Assembly: GCA_964425745.1 (NCBI GenBank)
Contig: CAYRNW010000041.1
Span: 1 to 10,819, forward strand
Reading direction: 5' to 3'
Origin: CALCNS01 sp964425745
GTDB taxonomy: Bacteria > Bacillota > JAAYKD01
DNA length: 10,819 nt
In this document: piece after piece, positions 7,095-10,819 of the stretch
How the letters are laid out: each line of letters begins with the position of its first letter
Position numbering within the stretch: position 1 is the stretch's first letter
The notes under the pieces: model-generated
What the model saw: only the letters and a program-made list of their open reading frames with translations
Told to the model about the DNA's origin: nothing
The model's database searches: none
Made by a program: the position numbers and the translations under genes

Positions 7095-7111
7095 AGATAT
7101 GAAAGATATCT
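7095..7111. repeat. AT-rich inverted repeat next to the gcv -35 box
   Basis: AGATAT and ATATCT form a perfect 6-bp inverted repeat around a 5-nt spacer, 6 bp upstream of the -35 hexamer. It could be a regulator site or a weak hairpin at the end of the upstream transcript. In AT-rich sequence such a repeat may also be chance. Confidence 0.3.
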
Positions 7112-7179
7112 ATAGTAAGGTCCATTATTATAAGGAATATTAATAAAAGATGTAGGTGGATCCTAGTTACAAATTTCAC

Positions 7180-7204
7180 AAAAAACTTTTGGTTAAAACC
7201 AGTT
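7180..7204 (-). terminator. Possible weak terminator after the PBP gene
   Basis: Twelve bases after the PBP stop codon, the transcript reads AACUGGUUUUAACC, then AAAAG, then a run of six U. The sequence is an imperfect palindrome (UGG/CCA inside AAC/GUU, with a 3-nt bulge). The stem is short and AU-rich, so termination would be inefficient. No better candidate lies before the gcv promoter. Confidence 0.35.
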
Positions 7205-7216
7205 AAAATTCGTTAG

Positions 7217-9460
7217 TTAGTTAAATTTTGCACGAATGCTGCTTCCTTTTGTAACCAATTTTCCGGCTTCAATCGACTGTTCTATACACGTGCCGTTGCC
7301 ATTTGTTACTAAAACCAGTTCCATTTGTTGGGTGACGGAAACACATTCCGCTAAGGTTTTTCCAATTAAATCCGGCATTGCGATTTGGGTAGAATCCTCT
7401 TGTGTTGTATCCACCAAATAAAGGGTAAGCGTTTGACCTTTCGAAAATTCGCTGCCGGCAATGGGATACTGAGCCGCAATCTGGTCGCCGCTACCAGAAA
7501 GGACCACTTTATCTTCTTCGCTGAACGTTTCTTTGAGATCCTTCCAAAGTTTTCCTTTGTAGTCAGGGAGAATTTGCGATGAGTCGTTACTGATTTCGGC
7601 TTCGGTTAATTCTTCCGGTAAATATCCGGAGACCTTGAGTACATCTTCGGCGATTCTACGGAACGCCGGGGCTGCGGTTTGACCCCCATAATAGCCGTTG
7701 GGACCATGCGGGTTATCTAAATAAATGTAAATCGTATAACGAGGATTCTCTGCCGGAGCAAAACCAATGGTGGACGCAATAAAGATATCATCATAATATC
7801 CGCCAGTTTCCGTATTGAATTTGTTGGCAGTTCCGGTCTTTCCGGCAAGGGTGTAAAGTTCGGAAGCCCCTTTGGAACCAGGTGCGTTGAGAACATACTT
7901 AAGAATGTCACGCATCCGCTTCATGATTTCCTCAGAGAGCACCCTTCGAATTTCGCTTACTTCGGTTTCAACTTCATTCTGGGTTGCATCGACTGTGGAC
8001 TTGACCAAACGGGGTTGCAAGAGGTGTCCACCATTCACAATTGCATTCATAGCATTGATTTGTTGTAAGGGGGTTACGGAGGGACCCTGACCAAAGGCGG
8101 AGGTGAAAATTTCAATATCGCGAATCTGTTCGGGATTGAACAGCAAACCAAGCGACTCACCGGGGTAATCGATTCCGGTTTGCTCACCAAACCCCATTAA
8201 TTTCTGGAATTCGATCAAGCGCTCCGCACCCAAGCGCAAGCCCAATTGCCCCAAGACCACGTTACTGGAGTTCCGCATAGCATCGAGCAGAGTTACCGAA
8301 CCATGGTCCGCTCCTTTATCCCAGTTCCAGATCTTGTCGGGTCCAATTGCATAATACCCTGGATCTTCAAAGTACTCATTCTCGCTGGCGACCCCTTCTG
8401 CCAAGGCTGCAAGACAGGTGATGATTTTAAACGTCGATCCGGGTTCGAAAGCTTCGGACACAAGCGGATTTATCCAAAGTTCAGGGTCACTGTTACTAAA
8501 GTCATTGGGGTTGTAGTTGGGCATGGCCGCCATGGCCAGAATTTCTCCGGTGTAAGGATCCATGATTAAAACTCCACCGGCATCGGCTAAATTGGTCTCG
8601 ACCGCAAGTGCAAGTTCTCGTTCAGCAATGGTTTGTAGTTGCTCATCAATAGTTAGAATCAAGTTTGTACCATTCACAGCAGAGACAACTTTGGAATCAA
8701 AAAGAGGGATGGCAGTGCCGTCGCTGCTCCGGATCGCGACTTCACTTCCTGGGGTTCCATAGAGAAGCTCATCATACCAATATTCTAAACCGGCTAAGCC
8801 GTGATTATCGATACCAACAAAGCCCATAAAACTAGAGGCGAACTGATTCAATGGGTAATAGCGTTTTGGCTCGTAGAGAAACGAGATCCCTTTTAAGCGT
8901 AATGCACGAATTTGCTCTGCTTGGTCCGGCGAAACCTGCCTGGCTAAAAAGATTTGGGTCGATTCTGAGGTTATGATGTCCCAAACATTCTTCCAGGACA
9001 TGTTCAATACCGTCGATAATTTGGCGGCCAAGGTTTCTAGGGTGGTAAAGCGTTCGATTCCCGGCTGGTCTTTGTATTCTTCGATAAGTTCCAGAGAAGC
9101 CAATAATTCGGGGGTGATCAAAATTGTCTCGGCTTGCGTGCTGACAGCTAAAGGCTTACCGTTGCGATCATAGATATTCCCACGCTGAGGGTATAATTTC
9201 TCATTACGCGACCAAGTGTCGGCTGCTTCTTCTCTTAAGAGAGTTCCGCTATGCTCAGTGGGAGCGTAATTGATCCAAAACAGCCTTCCAACTAAAATAA
9301 GATAGCAAACCGCGAAGAGTCCAAGAAACCATTTGCCCCTAAAAGAGCTTATTTTTCTCATGGCTGCGGCTCTTGAACCTATTATTGATACTCTAAGAAG
9401 GCGTTGAAAAGGAGTCAGTTTTGAGGTGGGGGTTTTCTGTCTGCGTGCGATTCTACTCAA
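7217..9460 (-). CDS. Class B penicillin-binding protein with two PASTA domains
   Basis: This is a peptidoglycan DD-transpeptidase of the FtsI/SpoVD type, anchored in the membrane with its catalytic part outside. Read from the TTG at 9460 it has 747 residues. It has a basic cytoplasmic N-terminus, one membrane segment at about 44-62, the class B marker RGNIYDRNG (93-101), and a pedestal/dimerisation region to about 270. The transpeptidase domain carries all active-site motifs: STFK with nucleophile Ser342, SSN (398-400) and KTGT (541-544). Two PASTA repeats follow, at about 630-682 and 695-747; the second is the clearer one (MPDLIGKTLAE). Two PASTA repeats resemble vegetative PBP2B/PBP2X, while SpoVD usually has one, so division versus sporulation use is undecided. 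The start is uncertain: GGAG directly abuts the TTG, and the next in-frame ATG (9359-9361, residue 34) gives a shorter tail with a poor ribosome site. It follows the HD gene by 20 nt. Confidence 0.93.
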   Translation of the reverse strand: MSRIARRQKTPTSKLTPFQRLLRVSIIGSRAAAMRKISSFRGKWFLGLFAVCYLILVGRLFWINYAPTEHSGTLLREEAADTWSRNEKLYPQRGNIYDRNGKPLAVSTQAETILITPELLASLELIEEYKDQPGIERFTTLETLAAKLSTVLNMSWKNVWDIITSESTQIFLARQVSPDQAEQIRALRLKGISFLYEPKRYYPLNQFASSFMGFVGIDNHGLAGLEYWYDELLYGTPGSEVAIRSSDGTAIPLFDSKVVSAVNGTNLILTIDEQLQTIAERELALAVETNLADAGGVLIMDPYTGEILAMAAMPNYNPNDFSNSDPELWINPLVSEAFEPGSTFKIITCLAALAEGVASENEYFEDPGYYAIGPDKIWNWDKGADHGSVTLLDAMRNSSNVVLGQLGLRLGAERLIEFQKLMGFGEQTGIDYPGESLGLLFNPEQIRDIEIFTSAFGQGPSVTPLQQINAMNAIVNGGHLLQPRLVKSTVDATQNEVETEVSEIRRVLSEEIMKRMRDILKYVLNAPGSKGASELYTLAGKTGTANKFNTETGGYYDDIFIASTIGFAPAENPRYTIYIYLDNPHGPNGYYGGQTAAPAFRRIAEDVLKVSGYLPEELTEAEISNDSSQILPDYKGKLWKDLKETFSEEDKVVLSGSGDQIAAQYPIAGSEFSKGQTLTLYLVDTTQEDSTQIAMPDLIGKTLAECVSVTQQMELVLVTNGNGTCIEQSIEAGKLVTKGSSIRAKFN

Positions 9461-9480
9461 CTCCTTTCCCTATATAAGGG

Positions 9481-10755
9481 TCACTCAACATCAAAGCTAC
9501 GAAATCCTTCAAACATCGTTGCTACATTCAATCCACCAATGCATCCGTCCGCCAGTAACCCGAGTCGGATGTTGTTAGCGGCTTCTTTTAAGTAATTGGA
9601 ACTGATGCCATGATAAATCGACTGATACGCCTCTAAAAAAGCAGCATATTCGTCGCATAATCCAACCAAGCTACCCATAATGGGCAGACCGATTCGGGGA
9701 GGTGCTTTCAACAATTGCATAAAGTCTTCATTGGTATAACAGGGAGGTTCGGGCTCATTGGTTGTTGCCATAACCACCCGGTCTTCAAATTCATGGTTGG
9801 TGAAAGCCATAAGCTCGTCTTTGAATCGATATTCCGACATGAGCGGGTATAACTCTTCTCTAACAATGCTATCTTCAATTTGCTTGACAATTTCCGGCAA
9901 ATTTACCGTTGCTCGCTTGACCGGTGAAACAATATCGCGTATGACGCTTTCGGGTAAGTCGTGAAATAACCCTCCGAAATAATTCGCATAGAGTAGTTGC
10001 GCCGGATTTTTCAGCTTGGCATAATCCGGTAATTGACGTGTTAACAGCAAGGCAAAGCAGGCGACCAACATGGAGTGACCTAAGACCGATGTCCGGGGAA
10101 TGCGTTGGGTATGACTCCAGCGGATTTGAAAGCGTAACTGTTCTAAGCGCTGTAATAATTCATAGAGACGCTGTTTGGTGACCAGCATGCCCATTCCTTT
10201 GAGATGAAGATGGTTCATCATTTCTGCATTGAGCTCTTTCTCAATAGAGTTCAGCTGGGGAGAAGGAACATTGACTAGTTTGATCAACTCAAATTCACGG
10301 AAGGTTGCATAATCATGAGCCGCTGTCAAAATGGAGGTTTCTAAGGGACCCATTTTGTCTTGACCAAGCAAATAATCTGTAAATCTTTGGTAGAGTTCCG
10401 GGTCTAAAGCACTCATGGTTTCTTTATACTGCTCTAGAACCCAGTTGTTTAAGCGTTGGAATTCTTCGGGAAATTGATTACGAATCCGGTGATGCACACT
10501 GGATTTAATGTCGGAGAGCGCGATTCGTTTCAGCAAATCAAAAAAGCCGGCAAAGATGATGGATTCCCAATCTAAGTTGAGTTCAACACCGTTTTCGGCC
10601 TGGGCTTCAATTTCTACGTGTCCGATGAGGTAGGCCGTCATCATTTTTAAGCCGGCTTTGTCCATTTCTGTCAATTCCACCGGTCTTGCCATATCGTTCC
10701 AACGTTGAATCGAGAAACCATTAAAAAGTTTAAGCGCGAATTCTTTGGTCAACAC
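9481..10755 (-). CDS. HD-domain phosphohydrolase, YfbR-like, two-module
   Basis: This is a soluble 424-residue protein with no signal peptide or membrane segment. The C-terminal half has a complete HD metal site of the YfbR/HD_3 kind: His227 in VLGHSM, His265-Asp266 and Glu269 in FHDLPESVIRDIVSPVK, and a distal Asp368 in LCDEYAAFLEAY. In YfbR this arrangement hydrolyses deoxynucleoside 5'-monophosphates; the substrate here is unknown. The N-terminal half (about 35-160) looks like a decayed copy: His46 in LIGHVE, Phe72-Asp73 and Lys76 where HD and E should be, then LSDIKSS and Asp148 in HDYATF. It is therefore probably a pseudo-HD module fused to an active one. The start is GTG with AGGAGGGG 7 nt upstream. 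It is the first visible gene of a unit with the PBP gene. It could be a nucleotidase, a nucleotide-signal hydrolase or a house-cleaning enzyme; no specific function is claimed. Confidence 0.82.
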   Translation of the reverse strand: MLTKEFALKLFNGFSIQRWNDMARPVELTEMDKAGLKMMTAYLIGHVEIEAQAENGVELNLDWESIIFAGFFDLLKRIALSDIKSSVHHRIRNQFPEEFQRLNNWVLEQYKETMSALDPELYQRFTDYLLGQDKMGPLETSILTAAHDYATFREFELIKLVNVPSPQLNSIEKELNAEMMNHLHLKGMGMLVTKQRLYELLQRLEQLRFQIRWSHTQRIPRTSVLGHSMLVACFALLLTRQLPDYAKLKNPAQLLYANYFGGLFHDLPESVIRDIVSPVKRATVNLPEIVKQIEDSIVREELYPLMSEYRFKDELMAFTNHEFEDRVVMATTNEPEPPCYTNEDFMQLLKAPPRIGLPIMGSLVGLCDEYAAFLEAYQSIYHGISSNYLKEAANNIRLGLLADGCIGGLNVATMFEGFRSFDVE

Positions 10756-10762
10756 AAGACAT

Positions 10763-10770
10763 CCCCTCCT
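10763..10770 (-). promoter_or_regulatory. Ribosome binding site for the GTG-started HD gene
   Basis: The minus strand reads AGGAGGGG, 7 nt before the GTG at 10753-10755. An ATG overlapping the end of this site is in a different frame, so the GTG start is favoured. Confidence 0.8.
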
Positions 10771-10783
10771 AGTATAATAATGT

Positions 10784-10806
10784 CATAGCCAATAAGACTG
10801 GCTATG
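10784..10806. repeat. 8-bp perfect inverted repeat upstream of the HD gene
   Basis: CATAGCCA and TGGCTATG flank a 7-nt spacer, 14 bp upstream of the HD gene ribosome binding site. The AT-rich stretch after it contains TATACT just before the Shine-Dalgarno, but no matching -35 box at proper spacing was found. It could be an operator, a 5'-UTR hairpin, or the end of a gene beyond the window. There is no U-tract on the minus strand to make it a standard terminator for an upstream gene. Confidence 0.5.
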
Positions 10807-10819
10807 CAGGTTTCAAAGC

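Noticed and set aside
9461..9480. A possible internal promoter before the PBP gene, using TATATA as a -10 box.
   Set aside because: TTGATG upstream is only 12 nt away and no other -35 hexamer sits at a usable distance.

Overview
All eight genes in this window lie on the minus strand and form two transcription units. The window looks like chromosomal core sequence from a Gram-positive, probably anaerobic member of the Bacillota (Clostridia-like). Four things point there: glycine dehydrogenase is split into two subunits, a class B penicillin-binding protein carries C-terminal PASTA repeats, Shine-Dalgarno sequences are strong (AGGAGG type), and a tandem glycine riboswitch ends in an intrinsic terminator. 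The code is standard, base composition is moderate, and no mobile element, CRISPR array, tRNA or rRNA was seen. The species assignment is inference.

In transcription order, the first unit (10806 down to 7217) encodes a two-module HD-domain phosphohydrolase related to the YfbR 5'-nucleotidase type. It is followed 20 nt later by a membrane-anchored class B penicillin-binding protein (SpoVD/FtsI type) with two PASTA domains. The HD gene has a GTG start; the start of the PBP gene is ambiguous. A weak terminator-like element follows the PBP gene.

The second unit (7088 down to 57) is a complete glycine-cleavage operon. It starts at a near-consensus sigma-A promoter (TTGACT-17 nt-TATACT). A tandem glycine riboswitch follows, and the lowest helix of its second aptamer shares bases with a strong intrinsic terminator, as expected for a glycine-ON switch. 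Next come gcvT, gcvH, gcvPA, gcvPB, lplA and lpd, with gaps of 1 to 64 nt and one 10-nt overlap. P-protein (GcvPA/GcvPB) decarboxylates glycine onto the lipoyl arm of GcvH. GcvT passes the methylene group to tetrahydrofolate and releases ammonia. Lpd reoxidises the lipoyl arm and makes NADH. LplA attaches lipoate to GcvH, so the operon encodes its own cofactor-loading enzyme.

I found no clearly new system. The points most worth a second look are the unusual riboswitch (first aptamer apparently without its third arm, a competing hairpin across the core of the second aptamer, and a sequence mimic of a terminator arm), the apparent dead-plus-live HD duplication in the phosphohydrolase, and the unclear translation start of the PBP.
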